From Yponomeuta sedellus (lineage: Eukaryota; Arthropoda; Insecta; Lepidoptera; Yponomeutidae), in NCBI GenBank assembly GCA_934045075.1, contig OW203731.1:16383570-16447569 (forward strand): DNA of 64,000 bases. The letters are read 5' to 3'. The notes beneath the pieces were generated by a model. The model worked only from the letters and a program-made list of their open reading frames with translations. It ran no database searches and was not told where the DNA came from. Position 1 is the stretch's first letter; every line of letters starts with the position of its first letter. Of this stretch, positions 1 to 11,065 are shown one piece after another. The position numbers and the translations under genes are program-made.

Positions 1-2829
1 ATTTATATCTAGTCACAGGTCCGTCATCCTAAGTGCTAAAATCACTATGTTTCAGAGAATAGTCAGTAATTTTTGCGAAAATTATCTGTAAAAAAGATGT
101 TTTTTTATGTCTTTGGTGGCGCTAGTTAACCTCATAGAGCCTCTTAATAGAGCAGCGTTGAAACCAGAGTTGAATTTGTGGGACAGAAAAGTATTTGTGT
201 CACAAATCACAATTTCCTCAGAGTTCTTAGTTTCTGAGCATTCTTAGTTTTGTTTGATATTACGGAACGTGGGATTGAGACGTGCTACCTGCTTAGTGCC
301 TGATGGAGTCTTGTTTTCTTTAGAAAGCGGTACATGATATACATAAAATATAGGTAGTTATTGCAGATATTACTCTTCACATGCTGACGACACACTGAGA
401 CCCAATATTTGGATGTGTCAGTTTTTATTACATAAACCAAAAAAACTATGAATTCAAATAATGGACTAGAACACACGAGTACCAAAGTATACGAGTTGAA
501 AATCGGACTTTCCAGAAAACTATTTATTACTTTAAAAAAAAATTGTTTGTTAAAAGTGTGTGTTTCTAAAGTATTTACAATGCATAATTTTTAAATACAA
601 CTAGACACTGTACCATCCTCAGAATTCTAGTAATTAGTTAGCTTTTTTAACCTTGTTTTTTCTCATGAAGTTTTCTTACCGTAGCGATGCAATCGAAACA
701 CTTCAATATTGGCCATTTTTTCTACTATAGTCAAGATTTTTTTCTTTTCTAAAGACTGTGGGTTCTAGCAAGCAAATTACAAGCAATTTAGTGTATTTTG
801 TATGGCTAAAAAAATCAGTTTCAAATAAAATGATAAGGTCTTCCGGTTTGTAAAATAAAAATGGGCACGTCAAAAATTCGGACGTCACACACTGTGTTGG
901 ACATGGCTTAACATTATTTTTATTTTTTCCAGGTAAATTAACACTACAATATAACGGAAGCCTCTTTATTATTGGTGATAATGGGTAAGAATTCGTTTTG
1001 ATATAGTCATTGAAATACCGTGCAGCAAAGACAATCATTAATATCCTAATGGTTAGTCATAAACTATTACCTCTTATTTTGCCTCGTACATCTGGTCAGC
1101 TAATTGAACATAAAAACAATTAACCTTCACAATGCAAAACTTTGCACGGCTCTCAGCCAAGTTAACGATCCGTACAGCCCTACCATTTATATAACATGCC
1201 TCCATATTTTCTTCTTCGATTACTCATGATAATTTTATCGTCTCCCGCCATCGCTATTGAACTTAGAGAAAAAACGGCGAGGGTTTTCTTTTAACAACTT
1301 AAGCCTTGCGTGACGCATACATTGAATCTGGATCATCGACCAACAGTAAAAGTCCAACGCCCTTGTGAACCACTGAAAATAGAAAGACCATTTTTGTGTC
1401 ACCCAAAATCACACTAACAATCGATTCACTTCGGCAATTTTAAAAGATTGAATAACACAACGGGGGTTCGACCGAATGTGTAGTGGAACGAGCTCTCACA
1501 CTATGATTCCCACTAGGTTCCTACGTATAGCATTCAGGGCTGTAATGAAACGCTGTCAATCTAACTCACAATGCTAGGGTAACACCCCGCGGCTTCGACC
1601 CATTCTATGCGATCCAAATTGCAGTCATTATGCAACTGCCTGTGCCTATTTGATCTTGAATAGGTCCGCGAATGACCACGGAAAGGGATTCCCACGTCTT
1701 ACACAAGTGAGAATCGGAACGGAGAACGGCCAATCGGAAAAAGTCCAATACCTGGGAAGTCAATGTTTCAAATTAGCTTGAGCTAGAGAACGGCAAATTA
1801 ACGGAAAAAGGTCAATAACACGAGAAACCTGGGAAGCCTTTTCATACCATCCGTATTTCTGTAGCGAAAGTAACTATATTAGCTATAAGCTCATAAATTA
1901 TATGTTGTTGTTTCCAACAACGTTGGGTTGACAGCGTTTAGGTCCAACCGCTTAATTTTATTCGTTTGGTTACCTATACAGAATGGAATATAAAATTTAT
2001 GAACATTATTTGTTGTACACGAATAACATGATGTTCAATTGATATTGCGATTTAGTTTTTATCCTTATAATAACCGCAAAGAAGTCCACATGAGCGCTCC
2101 CAAAGTAGGGTGCTTACTAACTTTCCTAGTAAATTTTCGTCGGATCCTTGTATTGGTCGATTTGATCCGAATGAAGTTTCGGTCACCCCATTAGGCCTTA
2201 CGTCCTCCTCGGGGACTCATTTTAAGTCGTCAGACCTTCGGCCAAATCTGTTTTACCGACCGAGATTTAAGTGCGTACAAATTTAGTTCGATATTTTGAT
2301 ACATTCGACGGATAGAACTTATTGGAATGCCTTTTTACAATTTATTAGAACGCCCTTTGGAAAAGGCAGTCACCTGCTGATGGTTGGATTTCTTGGAAGC
2401 ACATTGACATCGGAATGGGAGTTCTTATAGATATGCACAGACTAATATTAATCGAGCCACGCCAGGATTGCTGTTCCCGTAGAATTCATTTCAAGAAGCC
2501 GTAAATAACAAGTTTCTGTGACCATATTGTCCAATCACACCTGCGCCGGCTTGGCACCGAAGCAGCACTTATAAAAACTGGATCACTGGACCAATCCTAC
2601 GCAAAGGAATGTGGCGACGCGACTCCATCCATATGGCAAACGTACGGTATCGGTGTTTTTTTCGCCGATTACCTTCAAAGGACCACAAAAAACTCCAACA
2701 AAGCCTTTTCGGATCTCTGTAAAACTTTCTCTCAGACTGAGATGATTGTGATTTTTAAATGGGCTTTGGATGCTGACGTGGGAAATTCAAATAATAGAAC
2801 AAATATCGCTCAGATAAATTTCATCCTAC
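1..2829. other. Intergenic, no gene seen
   Basis: AT-rich DNA with only short, low-complexity open frames, none with a recognisable domain. One minus-strand frame of 111 codons (703-1038) is the longest and resembles nothing I know. An imperfect direct repeat is visible at 1721-1765 and 1787-1836; both copies contain gagaacggc and end in cctgggaag. Confidence 0.6.
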
Positions 2830-3544
2830 CGCGATAGTTTGAAAGTATGGATGGATGTTTGTTATGTTACTCTTTGACGTAAAAAAACTAACTACTGAAT
2901 TGATTTTAATGAAACTTTACAATAATAAAGCTTAAACATCAGAATAACACATAGGCTACAATTTATAAAGAAGAGAGACAATTTAGATTGATAAGTGTCA
3001 AGTAAGTAGGAAAAAATATGCCATCTGCAAGCTATTTTGGCGTGCGCTGCCAAAACCGTTACACATTATGATAGAAATGATAGAAATATTATAGAAATGT
3101 TTAAAAAATCGTTAAATATATCTACCTAGATAGATAGATATATAACACTTTATTGTACATTAAAAATGCTAATGGATATTTCTTAACCTAAGAGTACAGA
3201 CGGCGGATTTATCAATAAAAGTGATCTCTTCCAGACAACCTTTAGTTTATTGTAACAATATAGTTTATTGGAGCATACTTCAGTAGCCACCTATAGGCCT
3301 ATGATTAGGGCTCCGCAGTGCTTAGATACCGTATTTCTTATGTTGACAATATTCTACTCGTATAATTACATATAGTGCGACTGTAACGTCTCAATATTGT
3401 CAGGCTCTTATATTTTTCAAATGCAACCCAAAATTATTTAAGTATTTGATAATTTTAATGTCATAATGTTCTTTTCTACGCTGAGCTAATATAAGCTACT
3501 CGAAATACTAATCTTGCGCAGACGAAGTCGCCGGCACCAGCTAG
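2830..3544 (+). mobile_element. Helitron remnant (3' end intact, 5' end degraded)
   Basis: The right edge reads gacgaagtcgccggcaccag followed by CTAG (3541-3544) and then T, the usual end of small lepidopteran Helitrons. The left part, from about 2830, reads like the body of such elements, with a stretch about cells of text such as gtatggatggatg followed by a region near 2950 reading aacacataggctac. The expected TC start is not clear. The middle (3060-3480), including a short tagatagata run near 3127, may hold other insertions. No coding sequence is seen. Confidence 0.5.
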
Positions 3545-3815
3545 TTAGTTAAATCTTCGTTAATTTAAGGTTCGAAAAACTATCATCAGTTTCGTTTTAC
3601 ATTTTTCTCGTTTATATCTCAATTACTAACTTGGAAAGTTTTTTTTTAACTTGCTTACTTAACCAAGACGATAGTTATAGAAAGAAATTTCTTGCGATTT
3701 TCATGATCAGAGCCTCGGATCGATTTACAAAGGGTCACGGTCGTTATATCTCGACCTTCTAAATTCGGGTCATCGGGACGTACTTTGCACCAGTTGTTAC
3801 ACATTTGGCCTCTAA

Positions 3816-4863
3816 GGCTTACATTCAGAGACGAAAACTAAGCTAAGACCGGTCTCAGAAATGTCAAAATCACGTACTTAGAAATATTTCGTATTCAGAA
3901 TCGAATCTTATCAAGTTGAGTATGAAATGTTACTTAGCTAAGTGTAAGTAGCCAATATTGGTGACTTTACGTGAACTTAGATAGAATTGTCATCTGTCAT
4001 TTGGTTCTCTTCACTTTGAAGTTACCTTTTTGTCGTATTGTTTTGGTTGGAGTTTGTGATTAGCATTGTGTTTACTGCGGAGTTTTGTGAGAAATGAATC
4101 GCTTTGAAGTTATAGACTTTTTAGAAGAAGTGGACGCCTTGGGAAACCTAGGTCTGGATGATGTAGCCGTTGTTCTGAGGACAAGTAATAAGTAAACAAA
4201 GTATTATGGAACTTAAAAAATCCGGTTGAATTTTATTCAAACAGCGAATTTCGCGATCGTTTTCGCTTCTACAAAGAAACTATTAGAGATGTTATAATGC
4301 CCCTGTTCGCTGTAAGAGACGAGCAGACAGAAAATGGTCTTCCCATTCCAATGGAAACGCGGTAAAAGGACCTTTCCTTTTACTTTCAGTCATTTTCTGT
4401 GACAGTCTATGAAAAATTAACGAAACTGAATAATCATTTACAGAATTAAGAATAGGTACAATTTTCTTTAACTTTATAACAAACTTCCAACTTATAAAAC
4501 TCGCGCCAACCGCCAACCAAAGAATGGAAAAAAATCTTTCGTTCACAGACGTCATTTCACTGATGTTCTACGAGCATTATCTGTAAGCTTTTTATTTCAC
4601 TCTCACATACGTAAACTTGTATGATGTTGTCCTGCTCTCGTGTAGTGATATAATATTTAAAAAACCGATAAGAACTACATCACTAAAAATAATAGACAAT
4701 ATAGATTACTTTCTTAAGACAGTTCTTCTCTTAGCTCAGCTTAACTCCGGCTCCCGATCGAATGTGAATATGAAAATTTCGGCGCTTTACTAAGTATCAC
4801 TTTAGTTTACTTTGCTAAGACTGCTCTAAGCGTGAACTTGGGATTCGTCTCTGAATGTCAGCC
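3816..4863 (+). mobile_element. PIF/Harbinger element, internally deleted
   Basis: The termini are inverted repeats: GGCTTACATTCAGAGACGAA at the left and the complement of GGCTGACATTCAGAGACGAA at the right. Flanking both ends is TAA (3813-3815 and 4864-4866), the 3-bp TWA-type target duplication characteristic of PIF/Harbinger. The element is 1,048 bp and holds only the first part of a HARBI1-like transposase, so it is a deletion derivative. The pairing of termini, TSD and coding remnant makes the class assignment firm, although the inverted repeats diverge after about 22 bp. Confidence 0.85.
4094..4365 (+). pseudogene. HARBI1-like (PIF/Harbinger) transposase, N-terminal remnant
   Basis: An ATG at 4094 opens 33 codons (MNRFEVIDFLEEV...) ending in TAA at 4193-4195. 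A second frame, about 4207-4365, encodes PVEFYSNSEFRDRFRFYKET and then IMPLF...NGLPIPMETR before a stop. This matches the HARBI1 N-terminal pattern in which an FxRFR-(S/Y)KET segment is followed by GLPI. The two pieces are in different frames; they could be two exons or be separated by an indel. The catalytic DDE region is absent. The piece lies within the terminal repeats at 3816-4863. No activity is possible from this copy. Confidence 0.7.
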
Positions 4864-4877
4864 TAAGTCTCGCCATA

Positions 4878-4881
4878 ATGT
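4878..4881. repeat. Target-site duplication ATGT, left copy
   Basis: ATGT lies immediately before CGCTACC at the left end of the 6.2-kb transposon. The same four bases follow the right end at 11100-11103. The bases outside differ on the two sides, so the duplication is 4 bp. Confidence 0.85.
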
Positions 4882-4915
4882 CGCTACCTTGGGGTAGAAA
4901 GGTCGTATAAGCCAT
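4882..4915 (+). repeat. Left terminal inverted repeat of the 6.2-kb transposon
   Basis: Starts CGCTACCTTGGGGTAGAAAG and continues through ggtcgtataagccat. It is identical to the complement of 11066-11099 except for one G/A difference near its inner end. Confidence 0.9.
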
Positions 4916-5829
4916 AAAACCTACTTTACAGGACGAGCAAAAAAGAAAATTTTAAAAACATTTTGTCTTATAACTTTTTTGTTTTCCATTATATTATATT
5001 GTACCTATTAGGTGTGTTTTATTATTTTTTATGTTCTTTGCAATGGAAAACTTTATTTTAATGTAAGTCTTTTAGTTTAGAAGTTAGCATGGAGTTACGA
5101 CCAATTTTCTTTGCAAAAGTGGTTTATGCGCCCAATAATTATTTGAGTTTTTTCATAGAATTAGTCGTAACTAGATGTAAGTTATTCTTATGGAGCTTAA
5201 AAGCCATAGACAAAAATAAAAAAAAGTTGTAAAAGCCATACCTCTCAAAAGTTGGTGTTCGTAACCATAATCACTTTATATTAATATTACAAACCTTGGT
5301 TACATAAACCTTTATACTTACCTAAATACACTACTTTAATTGATATTACCCACTTATTTGTGCATTAATTTCAATATATTTATAATACATTAATACCAAA
5401 TTTAAACCTGAAAACCAAGTGCAAAAAACGAACATTTTTTGTTTAATCAAGATTTTTTGTTTAATCAAGAAAACATTGATGATAGCTAACATACAGTGTT
5501 AGGTTATTATTAGGTATTGTTATCTACCTACTTGAAAAATTACACTCGTATTTTGTTGCGACAGTTTTCACAAACATTTTTCAGTACCAACCTAAATATT
5601 TAAAGCATCCAAATAATAATAGGTAAGCTAATATCAATGATAGACTTCAAAGTATTCACTTGTTTTTAGGTACTTTTAGGAAGTTTTGAGCTCTTGTACC
5701 TACTAGTCTTGAGCCGTGATTTGACTCATCTGAAGAATTGAACCACTGAGTTCTGAATAAGCGGTAAAAGGTAACGGATTTGCAATCATAAATTTCAAAA
5801 TATTATGGTAGTAAGCAACCTAGTTCACA
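4916..5829. other. Left subterminal region of the transposon, non-coding
   Basis: About 0.9 kb between the terminal repeat and the 3' end of the transposon gene. No open frame of note. It contains motif copies related to the terminal repeat (tggtttatgcgcc near 5122, aaaagccatagac near 5200, gttgtaaaagccatacc near 5226) and a short tandem repeat of ttttttgtttaatcaaga near 5437-5472. Confidence 0.6.
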
Positions 5830-5835
5830 TTTATT
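5830..5835 (-). terminator. Polyadenylation signal AATAAA of the transposon gene
   Basis: On the minus strand AATAAA lies about 80 nt after the TAA stop of the DUF7869-type gene, a usual distance for a 3' end. No other match was considered as well placed. Confidence 0.5.
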
Positions 5836-5915
5836 TTCGCCAGTTAATTGATAAAGTAACATTTGCCATCTTCTTATCATTATTTTAACGGTAACTTGAT
5901 GGTATTTTATACCTA

Positions 5916-8900
5916 TTAATTTTCATCTACGTTAGCTTCGACATCATCATCTTCATCTGTATCTATAAGACAGTCTTGTTTAGATTCATGAGGTAAATTC
6001 AAAAACTCATGTTGATATGGTTTTGGTATAGTTCCTTTGTCACATAAACGTTTCAGGTCCTTGTATTTTGCAGATGAAATAGGCAAGCGACGGTCATACA
6101 ACTTTCGCAAAACAAGTTCTTCACCTCCTTGAATAGAACTTTTTTCGCTATTGGCATCTTCGCCTTTATTGTGAATTTTTCCGCTAACCTTTCCTTTGAA
6201 TCTTCCTATTCCTTTCCCTTTCCCCTTTCCCTTTTTGCTTTTTGTAGCTTCTTCACAAAGGTTGACAGTTTCTTCCAATGCATCTTCGCACATGGAGTAT
6301 TTAATTCCTACTTTATTCGCGCAATTTTTTTTAAATGTTGCTATCCTGATTTGTTGAAATTTAATGTTTTTTAGGGTCTCTTTTGTAAATGTTTTTGTAG
6401 AAAGTTCCTCCCAATTAATAAAGTCTTCGTTTTCCAAAACATGAACTATGTATGGTCGGGGACGTTTTCTTGCCGAGGAAATGTAAGGAAGCCATTGAGA
6501 GGGACTCCACACAGTAAGCTTTTGAACTTCCCTCTCAATGGTTGCGTGCATCGAGTCGACGGGCATGTACGTATGTCCGGGGAGCAAAAAATTTATTTGT
6601 ATAGTCTGCAAGTTTTTAGATTGCTTGAGGAACTGATTAATAACAGACAAGACTATCTTGTTTTTATTTTGTCCCACACAGGAATCACTGTACAAAATCA
6701 AATGTTTTATTTTTCTTTTATCTACTTCTTCAAAGTATTTGTATAAGCAAGTAGCTATTTCTTGACTCCCTCGTTTTGCGTCACACTCTCCCCATACAAA
6801 GCAATATCCATTTTGTGTTCCACTTTCGTACAAAGTGAAATTGAATACTGCATATTTTCTGGAATATCCTAGTAACATGCTATCTCCATGGGGTGTGGTA
6901 AGCACCTTTTGCAGATCAAAGCTTGTCGTGAGTGTGTCATTTTTGAGACTTCTGAATTTTTGGTGAGCTGAAAATCGCTTGTACATAGCTTTCTTTTCCT
7001 TACAATGCGTATCTAAGTTTTTTTTCTCTGCTTCACTCATGTTTTCATTGCGCTCTGCTTTTATACACAAAAGACATTTATCTTTCTTCGGCGTGTGAAA
7101 ACTGATATTGTAATCGTTGTTGAATATCATTCTAAAAAACGATTCCCCGACAGGTTGCTTATCATCACTCTCACACTGTTTCTCGTACATTCTATACAAA
7201 TTAGCCACGTTTTTGAGTTCGTGAGGAAGGTATACTTTACTTGACCGTTTCCGGGTATAGTGTGAAGGAACTGCAGGTAGGTTTTCAATGAACATCTTTA
7301 CATATCCCTTATCATCGGATGAATATTTGCCAGGAAGATTGCGTGTCCTCAAATCTTTCTGAGACATACCTTCTTTGGAATGCGACAAGGTGTATAATAA
7401 ATATTTCTGAGTTATGTTGAGGGTTTGAAGTAAAAACTTTTGACACACCTTCTTACGATCTTCACCGACATTTATGAAATATTCGTAAGTCAGACTCCTT
7501 CTGCTTTCATGAGAGGTTCTTGTCCGTGATACGGGCGTTAAGCGTGTGCACTTGACTAGCCAGTCTTTTCTTCTCTGCGGATCTAAGTTCCAGTAGAAAC
7601 TGAAAATGGAATTCCTTTTTTCTTCGGAAATCTCAAAACAACCTCTTTTACATTTATCCACCTCACAAGGATTTTGTCCCATAGTTTTTTCCGGGACTGA
7701 GTCTCCTTCTTTGCTATCGTAGCTTTTACCTCCATCCTTAAGTTGTTTCCGTTGCTTCCGTTTGTTTATATTTTTTTTCTTCTTACGACTATTTATACTA
7801 TCATCATTGTTTTCATTGGGTTTCTTTTTACTGAGCTTTTTCTTTTTTTTCTTAGGACTATTGCTTACTTCCGATTCATTGTAAGACCACTCATCGGAAC
7901 TTCCTCCACTGAAATCCATTAATTCATCTTCTGACATGAATTCTACGTATAAGGACCTTTTAAACGATGCCCTTTTAATTTTTATGTTTTGCTTGATTTC
8001 TGGATTTATTTTTTTATAAGGACGCAAGGAGCATGAAGCGGACGGTTGAGTTTCATCGGAAGCAGCAGCAGCAGGCAGGTAGGTTATCACCGAGCACGGG
8101 GTTTCATCAGGTTGCAAGGAGCACGAAGCGGACGGCTGAGTTTCATCGGCAGCAGCAGCAGAAGGCAGGTAGGTCATCACCGAGCACGGGGCTTCATCAG
8201 AACGCAGGGAGCACGAAGCGGACGGCTGAGTTTCATCGGAAACAGCAGCAGCAGGCAGGTAGGTCATCACCGAGCACGGGATTTCATCAGGACGCAGGGA
8301 GCACGAAGCGGACGACTGAGTCTCATCGGAAGCAGCAGCAGCAGGCAGGTAGTTCATCACCGAGCACGGGGTTTCATCAGGACGCAGGGAGCACGAAGCG
8401 GACGGCTGAGTCTCATCGGAAGCAGCAGCAGCAGGCAGGTAGTTCATCACCGAGCACGGGGTTTCATCAGAACGCAGGGAGCACGAAGCGGACGGCTGAG
8501 TCTCATCGGAAGCAGCAGCAGCAGGCAGGTAGTTCATCACCGAGCACGGGGTTTCATCAGGACGCAGGGAGCACGAAGCGGACGGCTGAGTCTCATCGGA
8601 AGCAGCAGCAGCAGGCAGGTAGTTCATCACCGAGCACGGGGTTTCATCAGGACGCAGGGAGCACGAAGCGGACGGCTGAGTCTCATCGGAAGCAGCAGCA
8701 GCAGGCAGGTAGTTCATCACCGAGCACGGGGTTTCATCAGGACGCAGGGAGCACGAAGCGGACGGCTGAGCGTCGTCGGAAGCAGCAGCAGGCTGGGTGG
8801 TCATCACCGAGCACGGGGTTTCATCAGGACGTAGGAAGCACGAAGCGGATGGCTGAGCGTCGTCAAAAGCAGTCGATGACTCGTAAAAATGCTGGCAAGG

Positions 8901-9222
8901 TTTTACAAGTGGTTCCAAACATGCGGTTTCACCACTGTTCCCATGTTTTATTACATCGATAGAAATAATATTAATTTTACTTTGTTTCTTCACATCAGCA
9001 TTTTTTAAAGGACTGTTCGGTGGTATGAGATCACCAACTTTGTCTCCAAAGAAAGACGTATTTGATCCGGGTATAGATATTGTAGAAGTATTGAAGTCAC
9101 TTTCGCTGCTGCTATTTATAATTATATTTTCTTTTGGTATTTTTTTTCGTTTTGGTGGGCTTTCTGAATCACTTTCTTCTATGATGTCTTTGCTATGATC
9201 TACATCTCGCTGTTCGTTCAAC
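5916..9222 (-). CDS. DUF7869-type putative DDE transposase, exon 2
   Basis: This exon gives 1,101 codons after the split codon. It has no ATG at its 5' edge; that edge is a splice acceptor (tttttgacag before G9222), so the true start is in exon 1. Order of regions in the spliced protein (about 1129 aa): acidic/serine-rich N terminus; about ten 30-residue repeats containing PSASCSLRPDETPCSVM (about 147-430); a poly-lysine stretch that could be a nuclear signal (about 484-500); a predicted zinc site with C744, C747 and H767 (KCLLC...THC); then a core with D797 in SFDLQ, D874 in YSDSCVGQN, and PGHTYMPVDSMHATIE carrying D917 and E924; a lysine/glycine-rich run (KGKGKGKG); and an acidic tail. I recognise the core as the DUF7869 family common in insects and hydra. 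That its D-D-D/E residues form an RNase H-like catalytic site is inference. Its location inside matched terminal repeats supports a transposase role. No frameshift or premature stop is seen. Confidence 0.8.
8015..8867 (-). repeat. 90-bp tandem repeat coding for 30-residue units
   Basis: About nine and a half copies of a 90-bp unit, in frame with the transposon gene, each coding for a unit such as SDETQPSASCSLRPDETP followed by CSVMNYLPAAAA. Inner copies (about 8290-8760) are nearly identical; the outermost are more diverged. Every unit is 30 codons, apart from a 29-residue one at the protein's N-terminal side. The array also leaves long open frames on the opposite strand, which I regard as by-products. 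Confidence 0.9.
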
Positions 9223-10111
9223 CTGTCAAAAAAAATATCTTAATTATAGTCAACTGTGGTTTCGCTTAATAATAAAAGCTCATAATAATATAGTAATAAT
9301 AATAAAATAGTTAATAATAATAATTTCAGTGCCAAAAATATTGAAACTGGGCACAGACTACAAATTATACTTCTACAATACCTACCTGTATATGTACTTC
9401 TAATTAAAAGGTACTCTTTTGTATATTTATTACTTTTTAGTGCTGTAGTTTTTGGAAGTCGGTTTATATTTTTTGTTTTAAAAAATATATACCGTATGCA
9501 TATAAATTGTATATATATACGCGTCGAATTGAAAACCTCCTCTTTTTTTAATTCGGTCAAAAATTGCGATTTGAAGGGACTTTTTTTCAAAGGCAAAAGT
9601 GAGCGAGTGTAAAAGCCTTGACAAATAATAAACTGGGTTGTATAAACCATTAAAACAAATAAATATTTCAATCATAAGGGTGTATAAACCCATGTATTGG
9701 TTGCTGGTGACCGTTAAGACCAGAGTTATCGATATACCTACCTAATACTATCTATTATAAAAAAATACTTCGTTCTTATTCAAATAAATAAGTATTTTTA
9801 TGCATTGTTTAACCTAGTAGATATGTATTTAAATATTATAAGTAGGTACCATTAAACTTTTTTAACCCGGAGACAGTTGCTACAGTTCGTACCTAAAGTG
9901 TCACCGTTTTTTAAATTTCTGTCATTAGGTATGTTCTAACACTAGTTCAACAACAGTAGGTTAGGTATTGTCACCGGCCTAGATAAGATAGTAAGTAACA
10001 TTGTATAGATCTTCATTACTTATGTTAAATACATGTCACTGTAACGCTAAGGAAGCAACACAAAGTTACAGTTACCAAAATAAGTAGGTAGGTAAATACA
10101 AAGTGGCTTAC
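9223..10111 (-). other. Intron of the transposon gene
   Basis: Minus-strand donor GTAAG (from 10111) and acceptor TTTTTGACAG (ending at 9223). Splicing joins AG from exon 1 with G from exon 2 to make an arginine codon and keeps the frame. The 889-bp intron holds three copies of the subterminal motif (9607, 9637 and 9679: gtgtaaaagcc, gttgtataaaccat, gtgtataaaccc). Confidence 0.75.
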
Positions 10112-10194
10112 CTTTCCGGAGTTCGATTTCGTAGTTTTAACAGTGATTGAAGTACTCGTCTTCTTTTAAGTAGTAAATTCAGGTTGTTTTCCAT
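10112..10194 (-). CDS. DUF7869-type putative transposase, exon 1 (start)
   Basis: ATG at 10194-10192 in a good context (gccATGG) opens 27 codons, MENNLNLLLKRRRVLQSLLK and onward to TPE, followed by AG and a GTAAG donor. The reading frame passes through the splice into the large exon 2. The start was chosen because exon 2 alone has only a TTG at its edge and because the splice sites agree with consensus. The basic, leucine-rich segment is short. I know no homologue for it by itself. Confidence 0.7.
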
Positions 10195-11065
10195 GGCGAA
10201 AATCCATTTGTTATGCACAATCCATGCACTATCACGAATTAGCAGAAAATAAGTCAAATTCACAATACGAGGTCAACTGGACGGCTATCTGTTTACAATT
10301 GAACCACGCACCGGCCGGCCTCTTGAGAAAGCGATAATTGAAACAAAAGTATTACATTACTGTCTATCTTACTCTAATCTATGAAATTCGCAGGGACTGG
10401 AAAGAGAGAACCCTGACTATACAAAAATTAATTTTATTTTCAAGTTTCATAAGGTCTAAAATAACTATGACGAATGGCCGACAGTTTAGTACCTCTGCTG
10501 CTATCCTCGGCGGCTGCCAGCGGCGCGGCGGCGCGGCGTTTGGTTTCAAACGTATTATTTCAAACTGCGTAAATGCCTACTTTTCAATGTAAAGATATCT
10601 ATGAATAACATTGCTTAAAGATGTAAAAACCACTTCACACCTTCCGGATATGTTCCAAATGGAAGTAAATACTTTACATTCCGTTGATCTACTAGAACTC
10701 AGGGTGTAAAAACCAAATTGAACTATAAGTATGTAGTCAAAAGGCTGTAAAGCAAAATCATTCAGAACTTTGGTTTTTACAACCAAGCGCAATTTATTAC
10801 TTTGGTAGTACACCATACAAAACTTTGACCTATTGTCTTTTACACCCGAAATTTTTAAACAAATATGGCATTACACCAAATGGTCATATTACAATACTTT
10901 TATGTGGTTTTTACATCACAAATTTGAACAAAATATCTGCTTACACCTATAAATCACGTGGGCCGTAAAAACAATTTTTTTGCGAATTGGAGAGAGTTAT
11001 ATATACCAATTGATAGAGCGCAAAATTCACAATAAGACTACATTCATAAGTCATTTTGGCCAAAA
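10195..11065 (-). promoter_or_regulatory. 5' leader/promoter side of the transposon with subterminal motifs
   Basis: About 870 bp between the right terminal repeat and the start codon. At least seven copies of a TGTAAAAACCA-like motif on either strand are visible (near 10621, 10703, 10771, 10837, 10868, 10903 and 10939), spaced roughly 35-80 bp. They resemble the inner part of the terminal repeat (gtataaaccat). This region must contain the promoter. I cannot point to a TATA box with confidence. Confidence 0.55.

Noticed and set aside
703..1038. 111-codon minus frame resembling a cysteine-bearing transposase tail
   Set aside because: The cysteines do not match a piggyBac or other known tail spacing, and there are no ends or other parts nearby.
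8015..8867. Regular 90-bp repeats as a possible CRISPR array
   Set aside because: The units are contiguous, without spacers, and in frame with a coding exon in a eukaryotic genome.
8033..8962. Long plus-strand open frames (309 and 262 codons) across the 90-bp repeat
   Set aside because: They lie antisense to the transposase exon. A 90-bp unit, divisible by three, without stops in those frames keeps them open by chance; the products are monotonous repeats.
9240..9671. 143-codon minus frame in the transposon intron
   Set aside because: It lies between a good donor and acceptor, has low-complexity leucine runs from taa repeats, and is not needed for the spliced frame.
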